Assembly (NCBI RefSeq): GCF_051020975.1
Contig: NW_027478167.1
Span: 3,906,001-3,970,000, forward strand
Direction: 5' to 3'
Source of the DNA: Osmia lignaria lignaria
Taxonomy: Eukaryota > Arthropoda > Insecta > Hymenoptera > Megachilidae
Length of the DNA: 64,000 bases
Positions 50,957-63,790 of this stretch are shown here, in pieces. How positions within the stretch are numbered: position 1 is the first letter of the stretch; each line of letters begins with the position of its first letter. The notes beneath the pieces are model-generated. The model was not told the DNA's origin and did no database searches. It worked only from the letters and a program-made list of their open reading frames with translations. The translations under genes and the position numbers were made by a program.

Positions 50957-52244
50957 TTGCAGATATATCTCAAGGGAAGGGGCCTGACGGACATATTTCG
51001 AGATATTTCTTCTTCTTGTTGTTCTTCTTCTGTACAGCTAAGCTGGAAGTGGCATTTGCAGCTCGCAATAGTGCAGAGTTATCTCAAAGAAAGGGGCCAC
51101 GGTGTTTCTGTATCTCTATTATGTTGGTGCGGCTTCGGAACTTTTAAATATCTTGATATATCTCGAGAACTACGCATCTGATCAAAAAATATCATAGAAC
51201 ATAAAAAGTAGGAAACTTAATTCTCTACAAAAAAGGTCTCTTAACATTTTGCCATAGCTCTCCTCGTTTCCGAGATATTTGCAGATTTATCTCAAGGGAA
51301 GGGGCCTGACGGACATATTTCGAGATATTTCTTCTTCTTGTTGTTCTTCTTCTGCACAGCTAAGCTGGAAGTGGCATTTGCGGCTCGCACTAGTGCAGAG
51401 TTATCTCAAAGAAAGGGGCCACGATGTTTCTGTATCTCTATTATGTTGGTGCGGCTTCGGAACTTTTAAATATCTCGATATATCTCGAAAACTACGCTTC
51501 TGATCAAAAAATATCATAGAACATAAATTGTAGGAAACATAATTCTCTACAAAAAAGGTCTCTTAACATTTTGCCATAGCTCGTTTCGTTTCCGAGATAT
51601 TTGCAGATATATCTCAAGGGAAGGGGCCTGACGGACATATTTCGAGATATTTCTTCTTCTTGTTGTTCTTCTTCTGTACAGCTAAGCTGGAAGTGGCATT
51701 TGCAGCTCGCAATAGTGCAGAGTTATCTCAAAGAAAGGGGCCACGGTGTTTCTGTATCTCTATTATGTTGGTGCGGCTTCGGAACTTTTAAATATCTTGA
51801 TATATCTCGAGAACTACGCATCTGATCAAAAAATATCATAGAACATAAAAAGTAGGAAACTTAATTCTCTACAAAAAAGGTCTCTTAACATTTTGCCATA
51901 GCTCTCCTCGTTTCCGAGATATTTGCAGATTTATCTCAAGGGAAGGGGCCTGACGGACATATTTCGAGATATTTCTTCTTCTTGTTGTTCTTCTTCTGCA
52001 CAGCTAAGCTGGAAGTGGCATTTGCGGCTCGCACTAGTGCAGAGTTATCTCAAAGAAAGGGGCCACGATGTTTCTGTACCTCTATTATGTTGGTGCAGCT
52101 TCGGAACTTTTAAATATCTTGATATATCTCGAGAACTACGCATCTGATCAAAAAATATCGTACAACATAAATTGTAGGAAACATAATTCTCTACAAAAAA
52201 GGTCTCTTAACATTTTGCCATAGCTCGTTTCGTTTCCGAGATAT
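50957..52244 (+). repeat. 644-bp dimer repeated in tandem
   Basis: The pair of monomers at 50957 (tgtacagctaagc) and 51279 (atagctctcctcg upstream, ccacgatg) is repeated at 51601 and 51923. The last copy switches near 52078 to gtacctctatt and tgcagcttcgg with a catctg ending, so its tail comes from another type. The ctctcctcg marker is also found before the monomer at 48703. Confidence 0.82.
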
Positions 52245-53738
52245 TTGCAGATATATCTCAAGGGAAGGGGCCTGACGGACATATTTCGAGATATTTCTTC
52301 TTCTTGTTGTTCTCCTTCTGCACAGCTAAACTGGAAGTGGCATTTCCAGCTCGCAATAGTGCAGAGTTATCTGAAAGAAAGCGGCCACGGAGTTTCTGTA
52401 TCTCTATTATGTTAGTGCGGGTTCGGAACTTTTAAATATCTTGATATATCTCGAGAACTACGCATCTGATCAAAAAATATCATAGAACATAAAAAGTAGG
52501 AAACTTAATTCTCTACAAAAAAGGTCTCTTAGCATTTTGCCATAGCTCGCTTCGTTTCCGAGATATTTGCAGATTTATCTCGAGGGAAGGGGCCTGACGG
52601 ACATATTTCGAGATATTTCTTCTTCTTGTTGTTCTTCTTCTGCACAGCTAAGCTGGAAGTGGCATTTGCGGCTCGCACTAGTGCAGAGTTATCTCAAAGA
52701 AAGGGGCCACGGTGTTTCTGTATCTCTATTATGTTGGTGCGGCTTCGGAACTTTTAAATATCTCGATATATCTCGAAAACTACGCTTCTGATCAAAAAAT
52801 ATCATAGAACATAAATTGTAGGAAACATAATTCTCTACAAAAAAGGTCTCTCAACATTTTGCCATAGCTCGCTTCCTTTCCGAGATATTTGCAGATTTAT
52901 CTCAAGGGAAGGGGCCTGACGGACATATTTCGAGATATTTCTTCTTCTTGTTGTTCTTCTTCTGCACAGCTAAGCTGGAAGTGGCATTTACAGCTCGCAA
53001 TAGTGCAGAGTTATCTCAAAGAAAGAGGCCACGATGTTTCTGTACCTCTATTATGTTGGTGCGGCTTCGGGACTTTTAAATATCTCGATATATCTCGAAA
53101 ACTACGCTTCTGATCAAAAAATATCATAGAACATAACTTGTAGGAAACATAATTCTCTACAAAAAAGGTCTCTTAACATTTTGCCATAGCTCGCTTCGTT
53201 TCCGAGATATTTGCAGATATATCTCAAGGGAAGGGGCCTGACGGACATATTTCGAGATATTTCTTCTTCTTGTTGTTCTTCTTCTGCACAGCTAAACTGG
53301 AAGTGGCATTTCCAGCTCGCAATAGTGCAGAGTTATCTGAAAGAAAGCGGCCACGGAGTTTCTGTATCTCTATTATGTTGGTGCGGCTTCGGAACTTTTA
53401 AATATCTTGATATATCTCGAGAACTACGCATCTGATCAAAAAATATCGTACAACATAAATTGTAGGAAACATAATTCTCTACAAAAAAGGTCTCTTAACA
53501 TTTTGCCATAGCTCGTTTCGTTTCCGAGATATTTGCAGATATATCTCAAGGGAAGGGGCCTGACGGACATATTTCGAGATATTTCTTCTTCTTGTTGTTC
53601 TTCTTCTGCACAGCTAAACTGGAAGTGGCATTTCCAGCTCGCAATAGTGCAGAGTTATCTGAAAGAAAGCGGCCACGGAGTTTCTGTATCTCTATTATGT
53701 TAGTGCGGGTTCGGAACTTTTAAATATCTTGATATATC
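52160..53738 (+). repeat. 1288-bp-offset duplication carrying a frame-breaking variant
   Basis: Segments at about 52160-52450 and 53448-53738 share tatcgtacaacataaattg, ccacggagtttctg and atgttagtgcgggttcgg. The atgttag change puts TAG into the 74-codon frame in the monomers at 52245 and 53533. The offset of 1288 bp equals four monomers. One difference is gttctccttctg (52310) against gttcttcttctg. Confidence 0.82.
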
Positions 53739-56700
53739 TCGAGAACTACGCATCTGATCAAAAAATATCATAGAACATAAAAAGTAGGAAACTTAATTCT
53801 CTACAAAAAAGGTCTCTTAACATTTTGCCATAGCTCGCTTCGTTTCCGAGATATTTGCAGATTTATCTCAAGGGAAGGGGCGTGACGGACATATTTCGAG
53901 ATATTTCTTCTTCTTGTTGTTCTTCTTCTGCACAGCTAAGCTGGAAGTGGCATTTGCAGCTCGCAATAGTGCAGAGTTATCTCAAAGAAAGGGGCCACGG
54001 TGTTTCTGTATCTCTATTATGTTGGTGCGGCTTCGGAACTTTAAAATATCTTGATATATCTCGAGAACTACGCATCTGATCAAAAAATATCATAGAACAT
54101 AAAAAGTAGGAAACTTAATTCTCTACAAAAAAGGTCTCTTAACATTTTGCCATAGCTCGCTTCGTTTCCGAGATATTTGCAGATTTATCTCAAGGGAAGG
54201 GGCCTGACGGACATATTTCGAGATATTTCTTCTTCTTGTTGTTCTTCTTCTGCACAGCTAAGCTGGAAGTGGCATTTGCAGCTCGCAATAGTGCAGAGTT
54301 ATCTCAAAGAAAGGGGCCACGGTGTTTCTGTATCTCTATTATGTTGGTGCGGCTTCGGAACTTTTAAATATCTCGATATATCTCGAAAACTACGCTTCTG
54401 ATCAAAAAATATCATAGAACATAAATTGTAGGAAACATAATTCTCTACAAAAAAGGTCTCTTAACATTTTGCCATAGCTCGTTTCGTTTCCGAGATATTT
54501 GCAGATATATCTCAAGGGAAGGGGCCTGACGGACATATTTCGAGATATTTCTTCTTCTTGTTGTTCTTCTTCTGTACAGCTAAGCTGGAAGTGGCATTTG
54601 CAGCTCGCAATAGTGCAGAGTTATCTCAAAGAAAGGGGCCACGGTGTTTCTGTATCTCTATTATGTTGGTGCGGCTTCGGAACTTTTAAATATCTTGATA
54701 TATCTCGAGAACTACGCATCTGATCAAAAAATATCATAGAACATAAATTGTAGGAAACATAATTCTCTACAAAAAAGGTCTCTTAACATTTTGCCATAGC
54801 TCGCTTCGTTTCCGAGATATGTGCAGATTTATCTCGAGGGAAGGGGCCTGACGGACATATTTCGAGATATTTCTTCTTCTTGTTGTTCTTCTTCTGCACA
54901 GCTAAGCTGGAAGTGGCATTTGCAGCTCGCAATAGTGCAGAGTTATCTCAAAGAAAGGGGCCACGGTGTTTCTGTATCTCTATTATGTTGGTGCGGCTTC
55001 GGAACTTTTAAATATCTTGATATATCTCGAGAACTACGCATCTGATCAAAAAATATCATAGAACATAAAAAGTAGGAAACATAATTCTCTACAAAGAAGG
55101 TCTCTTAACATTTTGCCATAGCTCGCTTCGTTTCCGAGATATTTGCAGATTTATCTCAAGGGAAGGGGCCTGACGGACATATTTCGAGATATTTCTTCTT
55201 CTTGTTGTTCTTCTTCTGCACAGCTAAACTGGAAGTGGCATTTCCAGCTCGCAGTAGTGCAGAGTTATCTCAAAGAAAGGGGCCACGGTGTTTCTGTATC
55301 TCTATTATGTTGGTGCGGCTTCGGAACTTTTAAATATCTTGATATATCTCGAGAACTACGCATCTGATCAAAAAATATCATAGAACGTAAAAAGTAGGAA
55401 ACTTAATTCTCTACAAATAAGGTCTCTTAACATTTTGCCATAGCTTGCTTCGTTTCCGAGATATTTGCAGATTTATCTCAAGGGAAGGGGCCTGACGGAC
55501 ATATTTCGAGATATTTCTTCTTCTTGTTGTTCTTCTTCTGCACAGCTAAGCTCGAAGTGGCATTTGCAGCTCGCAATAGTGCAGAGTTATCTCAAAGAAA
55601 GGGGCCACGCTGTTTCTGTATCTCTATTATGTTGGTGCGGCTTCGGAACTGTTAAATATCTCGATATATCTCGAAAACTACGCTTCTGATCAAAAAATAT
55701 CATAGAACATAAATTGTAGGAAACATAATTCTCTACAAAAAAGGTCTCTTAACATTTTGCCATAGCTCGTTTCGTTTCCGAGATATTTGCAGATATATCT
55801 CAAGGGAAGGGGCCTGGCGGACATATTTCGAGATATTTCTTCTTCTTGTTGTTCTTCTTCTGCACAGCTAAGCTGGAATTGGCATTTGCAGCTCGCAATA
55901 GTGCAGAGTTATCTCAAAGAAAGGGGCCACGGTGTTTCTGTATCTCTATTATGTTGGTGCGGCTTCGGAACTTTTAAATATCTCGATATATCTCGAACAC
56001 TACGCTTCTGATCAAAAAATATCATAGAACATAAATTGTAGGAAACATAATTCTCTACAAAAAAGGTCTCTTAACATTTTGCCATAGCTCGCTTCGTTTC
56101 CGAGATATATGCAGATTTATCTCAAGGGAAGGGGCCTGACGGACATATTTCGAGATATTTCTTCTTCTGCACAGCTAAGCTGGAAGTGGCATTTGCAGCT
56201 CGCAATAGTGCAGAGTTATCTCAAAGAAAGGGGCCACGGTGTTTCTGTATCTCTATTATGTTGGTGCGGCTTCGGAACTTTTAAATATCTTGATATATCT
56301 CGAGAACTACGCATCTGATCAAAAAATATCATAGAACATAAATTGTAGGAAACATAATTCTCTACAAAAAAGGTCTCTTAACATTTTGCCATAGCTCGCT
56401 TCGTTTCCGAGATATATGCAGATTTATCTCAAGGGAAGGGGCCTGACGGACATATTTCGAGATATTTCTTCTTCTTGTTGTTCTTCTTCTGCACAGCTAA
56501 ACTGGAAGTGGCATTTCCAGCTCGCAGTAGTGCAGAGTTATCTCAAAGAAAGGGGCCACGGTGTTTCTGTATCTCTATTATGTTGGTGCGGCTTCGGAAC
56601 TTTTAAATATCTTGATATATCTCGAGAACTACGCATCTGATCAAAAAATATCATAGAACATAAAAAGTAGGAAACTTAATTCTCTACAAAAAAGGTCTCT

Positions 56701-58024
56701 TAACATTTTGCCATAGCTCGCTTCGTTTCCGAGATATTTGCAGATTTATCTCAAGGGAAGGGGCCTGACGGACATATTTCGAGATATTTCTTCTTCTTGT
56801 TGTTCTTCTTCTGCACAGCTAAACTGGAAGTGGCATTTCCAGCTCGCAGTAGTGCAGAGTTATCTCAAAGAAAGGGGCCACGGTGTTTCTGTATCTCTAT
56901 TATGTTGGTGCGGCTTCGGAACTTTTAAATATCTTGATATATCTCGAGAACTACGCATCTGATCAAAAAATATCATAGAACATAAAAAGTAGGAAACTTA
57001 ATTCTCTACAAAAAAGGTCTCTTAACATTTTGCCATAGCTCGCTTCGTTTCCGAGATATTTGCAGATTTATCACAAGGGAAGGGGCCTGACGGACATATT
57101 TCGAGATATTTCTTCTTCTTGTTGTTCTTCTTCTGCATAGCTAAACTGGAAGTGGCATTTCCAGCTCGCAGTAGTGCAGAGTTATCTCAAAGAAAGGGGC
57201 CACGGTGTTTCTGTATCTCTATTATGTTGGTGCGGCTTCGGAACTTTTAAATATCTTGATATATCTCGAGAACTACGCATCTGATCAAAAAATATCATAG
57301 AACATAAAAAGTAGGAAACTTAATTCTCTACAAAAAAGGTCTCTTAACATTTTGCCATAGCTCGTTTCGTTTCCGAGATATTTGCAGATATATCTCAAGG
57401 GAAGGGGCCTGACGGACATATTTCGAGATATTTCTTCTTCTTGTTGTTCTTCTTCTGCACAGCTAAGCTGGAAGTGGCATTTGCAGCTCGCAATAGTGCA
57501 GAGTTATCTCAAAGAAAGAGGCCACGGTGTGTCTGTACCTCTATTATGTTGGTGCAGCTTCGGAACTTTTAAATATCTTGATATATCTCGAGAACTACGC
57601 ATCTGATCAAAAAATATCATAGAACATAAATTGTAGGAAACATAATTCTCTACAAAAAAGGTCTCTTAACATTTTGCATAGCTCGTTTCGTTTCCGAGAT
57701 ATTTGCAGATATATCTCAAGGGAAGGGGCCTGACGGACATATTTCGAGATATTTCTTCTTCTTGTTGTTCTTCTTCTGCACAGCTAAACTGGAAGTGGCA
57801 TTTCCAGCTCGCAATAGCGCAGAGTTATCTCAAAGAAAGGGGCCACGGTGTTTCTGTATCTCTATTATGTTGGTGCGGCTTCGGAACTTTTAAATATCTT
57901 GATACATCTCGAGAACTACGCATCTGATCAAAAAATATCATAGAACGTAAAAAGTAGGAAACTTAATTCTCTACAAATAAAGTCTCTTAACATTTTGCCA
58001 TAGCTCGCTTCGTTTCCGAGATAT

Positions 58025-59941
58025 TTGCAGATTTATCTCAAGGGAAGGGGCCTGACGGACATATTTCGAGATATTTCTTCTTCTTGTTGTTCTTCTTCTG
58101 CACAGCTAAGCTGGAAGTGGCATTTGCAGCTCGCAATAGTGCAGAGTTATCTCAAAGAAAGGGGCCACGGTGTTTCTGTATCTCTATTATGTTTGTGCGG
58201 CTTCGGAACTTTTAAATATCTTCATATATCTCGAGAACTACGCATCTGATCAAAAAATATCATAGAACATAAAAAGTAGGAAACTTCATTCTCTACCAAA
58301 AAGGTCTCTTAACATTTTGCCATAGCTCGCTTCGTTTCCGAGATATATGCAGATTTATCTCAAGGGAAGGGGCCTGACGGACATATTTCGAGATATTTCT
58401 TCTTCTGCACAGCTAAGCTGGAAGTGGCATTTGCAGCTCGCAATAGTGCAGAGATATCTCAAAGAAAGGGGCCACGGTGTTTCTGTATCTCTATTATGTT
58501 GGTGCGGCTTCGGAACTTTTAAATATCTCGAAATATCTCGAAAACTACGCTTCTGATCAAAAAATATCATAGAACATAACTTGTAGGAAATATAATTCTC
58601 TACAAAAAAGGTCTCTTAACATTTTGCCATAGCTCGCTTCGTTTCCGAGATATTTGCAGATATATCTCAAGGGAAGGGGCCTGACGGACATATTTCGAGA
58701 TATTTCTTCTTCTTGTTGTTCTTCTTCTGCACAGCTAAACTGGAAGTAGCATTTCCAGCTCGCAATAGTGCAGAGTTATCTCAAAGAAAGGGGCCACGGT
58801 GTTTCTGTATCTCTATTATGTTGGTGCGGCTTCGGAACTTTTAAATATCTTGATATATCTCGAGAACTACGCATCTGATCAAAAAATATCATAGAACATA
58901 AAAAGTAGGAAACTTAATTCTCTACAAAAAAGGTCTCTTAACATTTTGCCATAGCTCGCTTCGTTTCCGAGATATTTGCAGATTTATCACAAGGGAAGGG
59001 GCCTGACGGACATATTTCGAGATATTTCTTCTTCTTGTTGTTCTTCTTCTGCATAGCTAAACTGGAAGTGGCATTTCCAGCTCGCAGTGGTGCAGAGTTA
59101 TCTCAAAGAAAAGGGCCACGGTGTTTCTGTATCTCTATTATGTTGGTGCGGCTTCGGAACTTTAAAATATCTTGATATATCTCGAGAACTACGCATCTGA
59201 TCAAAAAATATCATAGAACGTAAAAAGTAGGAAACTTCATTCTCTACCAAAAAGGTCTCTTAACATTTTGCCATAGCTCGCTTCGTTTCCGAGATATATG
59301 CAGATTTATCTCAAGGGAAGGGGCCTGACGGACATATTTCGAGATATTTCTTCTTCTTGTTGCTCTTCTTCTGCACAGCTAAGCTGGAAGTGGCACTTGC
59401 AGCTCGCAATAGTGCAGAGTTATCTCAAAGAAAGAGGCCACGGTGTTTCTGTACCTCTATTATGTTGGTGCAGCTTCGGAACTTTTAAATATCTTGATAT
59501 ATCTCGAGAACTACGCATCTGATCAAAAAATATCATAGAACATAAATTGTAGGAAACATAATTCTCTACAAAAAAGGTCTCTTAACATTTTGCCATAGCT
59601 CGCTTCGTTTCCGAGATATATGCAGATTTATCTCAAGGGAAGGGGCCTGACGGACATATTTCGAGATATTTCTTCTTCTTGTTGTTCTTCTTCTGCACAG
59701 CTAAACTGGAAGTGGCATTTCCAGCTCGCAGTAGTGCAGAGTTATCTCAAAGAAAGGGGCCACGGTGTTTCTGTATCTCTATTATGTTGGTGCGGCTTCG
59801 GAACTTTTAAATATCTTGATACATCTCGAGAACTACGCATCTGATCAAAAAATATCATAGAACGTAAAAAGTAGGAAACTTAATTCTCTACAAATAAAGT
59901 CTCTTAACATTTTGCCATAGCTCGCTTCGTTTCCGAGATAT
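58025..59941 (+). repeat. 1917-bp hexamer, copy 1
   Basis: Six monomers (58025, 58347, 58654, 58976, 59298, 59620) have length 6 x 322 minus the 15-bp deletion. They match 59942-61858 with few differences: gagatatctc against gagttatctc near 58451/60368, ttgctcttc against ttgttcttc near 59360/61277, and aaaaaaggtctc against aaaaaagttctc near 58605/60522. The members at 58654 and 58976 close the 74-codon frame with TAG (gaagtagc and tgcatagc). Confidence 0.87.
59620..59941 (+). repeat. Chimeric monomer (61537-type front, 61859-type back)
   Basis: The front shares atatatgcag and gctcgcagtagtgc with the monomer at 61537. The back has gatacatctcg followed by catagaacgtaaaaagtag and tacaaataaagtc, as in 61859 and 57703. 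In copy 2 these two parents stand side by side, so the chimera is explained by a one-monomer deletion between them, with the exchange point between about 59731 and 59820. Confidence 0.78.
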
Positions 59942-61858
59942 TTGCAGATTTATCTCAAGGGAAGGGGCCTGACGGACATATTTCGAGATATTTCTTCTTC
60001 TTGTTGTTCTTCTTCTGCACAGCTAAGCTGGAAGTGGCATTTGCAGCTCGCAATAGTGCAGAGTTATCTCAAAGAAAGGGGCCACGGTGTTTCTGTATCT
60101 CTATTATGTTTGTGCGGCTTCGGAACTTTTAAATATCTTCATATATCTCGAGAACTACGCATCTGATCAAAAAATATCATAGAACATAAAAAGTAGGAAA
60201 CTTCATTCTCTACCAAAAAGGTCTCTTAACATTTTGCCATAGCTCGCTTCGTTTCCGAGATATATGCAGATTTATCTCAAGGGAAGGGGCCTGACGGACA
60301 TATTTCGAGATATTTCTTCTTCTGCACAGCTAAGCTGGAAGTGGCATTTGCAGCTCGCAATAGTGCAGAGTTATCTCAAAGAAAGGGGCCACGGTGTTTC
60401 TGTATCTCTATTATGTTGGTGCGGCTTCGGAACTTTTAAATATCTCGAAATATCTCGAAAACTACGCTTCTGATCAAAAAATATCATAGAACATAACTTG
60501 TAGGAAATATAATTCTCTACAAAAAAGTTCTCTTAACATTTTGCCATAGCTCGCTTCGTTTCCGAGATATTTGCAGATATATCTCAAGGGAAGGGGCCTG
60601 ACGGACATATTTCGAGATATTTCTTCTTCTTGTTGTTCTTCTTCTGCACAGCTAAACTGGAAGTAGCATTTCCAGCTCGCAATAGTGCAGAGTTATCTCA
60701 AAGAAAGGGGCCACGGTGTTTCTGTATCTCTATTATGTTGGTGCGGCTTCGGAACTTTTAAATATCTTGATATATCTCGAGAACTACGCATCTGATCAAA
60801 AAATATCATAGAACATAAAAAGTAGGAAACTTAATTCTCTACAAAAAAGGTCTCTTAACATTTTGCCATAGCTCGCTTCGTTTCCGAGATATTTGCAGAT
60901 TTATCACAAGGGAAGGGGCCTGACGGACATATTTCGAGATATTTCTTCTTCTTGTTGTTCTTCTTCTGCATAGCTAAACTGGAAGTGGCATTTCCAGCTC
61001 GCAGTGGTGCAGAGTTATCTCAAAGAAAAGGGCCACGGTGTTTCTGTATCTCTATTATGTTGGTGCGGCTTCGGAACTTTAAAATATCTTGATATATCTC
61101 GAGAACTACGCATCTGATCAAAAAATATCATAGAACGTAAAAAGTAGGAAACTTCATTCTCTACCAAAAAGGTCTCTTAACATTTTGCCATAGCTCGCTT
61201 CGTTTCCGAGATATATGCAGATTTATCTCAAGGGAAGGGGCCTGACGGACATATTTCGAGATATTTCTTCTTCTTGTTGTTCTTCTTCTGCACAGCTAAG
61301 CTGGAAGTGGCACTTGCAGCTCGCAATAGTGCAGAGTTATCTCAAAGAAAGAGGCCACGGTGTTTCTGTACCTCTATTATGTTGGTGCAGCTTCGGAACT
61401 TTTAAATATCTTGATATATCTCGAGAACTACGCATCTGATCAAAAAATATCATAGAACATAAATTGTAGGAAACATAATTCTCTACAAAAAAGGTCTCTT
61501 AACATTTTGCCATAGCTCGCTTCGTTTCCGAGATATATGCAGATTTATCTCAAGGGAAGGGGCCTGACGGACATATTTCGAGATATTTCTTCTTCTTGTT
61601 GTTCTTCTTCTGCACAGCTAAACTGGAAGTGGCATTTCCAGCTCGCAGTAGTGCAGAGTTATCTCAAAGAAAGGGGCCACGGTGTTTCTGTATCTCTATT
61701 ATGTTGGTGCGGCTTCGGAACTTTTAAATATCTTGATATATCTCGAGAACTACGCATCTGATCAAAAAATATCATAGAACATAAAAAGTAGGAAACTTAA
61801 TTCTCTACAAAAAAGGTCTCTTAACATTTTGCCATAGCTCGTTTCGTTTCCGAGATAT
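59942..61858 (+). repeat. 1917-bp hexamer, copy 2
   Basis: This copy is made of monomers at 59942, 60264, 60571, 60893, 61215 and 61537. The last differs from its partner at 59620 in the second half: tatatctcg here, tacatctcg there. The following monomer at 61859 carries tacatctcg, so copy 2 has one monomer more before the next cycle begins. Confidence 0.87.
60264..60570 (+). repeat. Short monomer with 15-bp deletion in the TTC tract
   Basis: This monomer is 307 bp long. It reads gatatttcttcttctgcacag, one 15-base block shorter than usual, which keeps the frame open at 69 codons. The same deletion is present at 58347 and 63791 (with tctcgaaatatctcg downstream) and at 56109 (with a different downstream end, tctcgagaac). 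The 56109 copy may therefore be a recombinant or an independent slip. Confidence 0.9.
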
Positions 61859-62180
61859 TTGCAGATATATCTCAAGGGAAGGGGCCTGACGGACATATTT
61901 CGAGATATTTCTTCTTCTTGTTGTTCTTCTTCTGCACAGCTAAACTGGAAGTGGCATTTCCAGCTCGCAATAGCGCAGAGTTATCTCAAAGAAAGGGGCC
62001 ACGGTGTTTCTGTATCTCTATTATGTTGGTGCGGCTTCGGAACTTTTAAATATCTTGATACATCTCGAGAACTACGCATCTGATCAAAAAATATCATAGA
62101 ACGTAAAAAGTAGGAAACTTAATTCTCTACAAATAAAGTCTCTTAACATTTTGCCATAGCTCGCTTCGTTTCCGAGATAT

Positions 62181-62502
62181 TTGCAGATTTATCTCAAGGG
62201 AAGGGGCCTGACGGACATATTTCGAGATATTTCTTCTTCTTGTTGTTCTTCTTCTGCACAGCTAAGCTGGAAGTGGCATTTGCAGCTCGCAATAGTGCAG
62301 AGTTATCTCAAAGAAAGGGGCCACGGTGTTTCTGTATCTCTATTATGTTTGTGCGGCTTCGGAACTTTAAAATATCTTGATATATCTCGAGAACTACGCA
62401 TCTGATCAAAAAATATCATAGAACGTAAAAAGTAGGAAACTTCATTCTCTACCAAAAAGGTCTCTTAACATTTTGCCATAGCTCGCTTCGTTTCCGAGAT
62501 AT
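62181..62502 (+). repeat. Chimeric monomer bridging a three-monomer deletion
   Basis: The front has the atgtttgtgcgg marker of the monomers at 58025 and 59942. Then, from about 62365, it has cggaactttaaaatatc, gaacgtaaaaag and aacttcattctctacc, as at 58976 and 60893. The next monomer (62503) is the type that normally follows 60893. The 15-bp-deleted monomer and both TAG-carrying frames between them are therefore absent from this cycle, as expected for unequal exchange. Confidence 0.8.
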
Positions 62503-63790
62503 ATGCAGATTTATCTCAAGGGAAGGGGCCTGACGGACATATTTCGAGATATTTCTTCTTCTTGTTGTTCTTCTTCTGCACAGCTAAGCTGGAAGTGGCA
62601 TTTGCAGCTCGCAATAGTGCAGAGTTATCTCAAAGAAAGAGGCCACGGTGTTTCTGTACCTCTATTATGTTGGTGCAGCTTCGGAACTTTTAAATATCTT
62701 GATATATCTCGAGAACTACGCATCTGATCAAAAAATATCATAGAACATAAATTGTAGGAAACATAATTCTCTACAAAAAAGGTCTCTTAACATTTTGCCA
62801 TAGCTCGTTTCGTTTCCGAGATATTTGCAGATATATCTCAAGGGAAGGGGCCTGACGGACATATTTCGAGATATTTCTTCTTCTTGTTGTTCTTCTTCTG
62901 CACAGCTAAACTGGAAGTGGCATTTCCAGCTCGCAATAGCGCAGAGTTATCTCAAAGAAAGGGGCCACGGTGTTTCTGTATCTCTATTATGTTGGTGCGG
63001 CTTCGGAACTTTTAAATATCTTGATACATCTCGAGAACTACGCATCTGATCAAAAAATATCATAGAACATAAAAAGTAGGGAACTTAATTCTCTACAAAA
63101 AAGGTCTCTTAACATTTTGCCATAGCTCGCTTCGTTTCCGAGATATTTGCAGATTTATCTCAAGGGAAGGGGCCTGACGGACATATTTCGAGATATTTCC
63201 TCTTCTTGTTGTTCTTCTTCTGCACAGCTAAGCTGGAAGTGGCATTTGCGGCTCGCACTAGTGCAGAGTTATCTCAAAGAAAGGGGCCACGGTGTTTCTG
63301 TATCTCTATTACGTTGGTGCGGCTTCGGGACTTTAAAATATCTTGATATATCTCGAGAACTACGCATCTGATCAAAAAATATCATAGAACGTAAAAAGTA
63401 GGAAACTTAATTCTCTACAAATAAAGTCTCTTAACATTTTGCCATAGCTCGCTTCGTTTCCGAGATATTTGCAGATTTATCTCAAGGGAAGGGGCCTGAC
63501 GGACATATTTCGAGATATTTCTTCTTCTTGTTGTTCTTCTTCTGCACAGCTAAGCTGGAAGTGGCATTTGCAGCTCGCAATAGTGCAGAGTTATCTCAAA
63601 GAAAGGGGCCACGGTGTTTCTGTATCTCTATTATGTTTGTGCGGCTTCGGAACTTTTAAATATCTTCATATATCTCGAGAACTACGCATCTGATCAAAAA
63701 ATATCATAGAACATAAAAAGTAGGAAACTTCATTCTCTACCAAAAAGGTCTCTTAATATTTTGCCATAGCTCGCTTCGTTTCCGAGATAT

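Larger units (their letters stand above)
40540..57680 (+). repeat. Zone III: most homogeneous part of the array
   Basis: Monomers from 40653 to 57382 differ from the majority type at only a few positions each. No 1-bp deletion occurs between about 33.8 and 57.6 kb. The only length change is a 15-bp deletion at about 56.16 kb. Short-range duplications dominate. Examples are 966 bp between the tgtagttcttc monomers at 41941 and 42907, 2254 bp between the ggggtctgacgg monomers at 42585 and 44839, and 1932 bp between the gatacatctcg monomers at 45161 and 47093. Confidence 0.82.

Noticed and set aside
52400..52440. RNA polymerase III B-box-like gggttcggaac in the monomers at 52245 and 53533
   Set aside because: Only two copies have it, by one base change in a sequence that is ggcttcggaac elsewhere. 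No A box or tRNA-like fold is evident.
56109..56415. Transposon excision footprint at the 15-bp deletion
   Set aside because: The lost block lies in a TTC/TTG repeat and has no target-site duplication or inverted ends. Slippage explains it.
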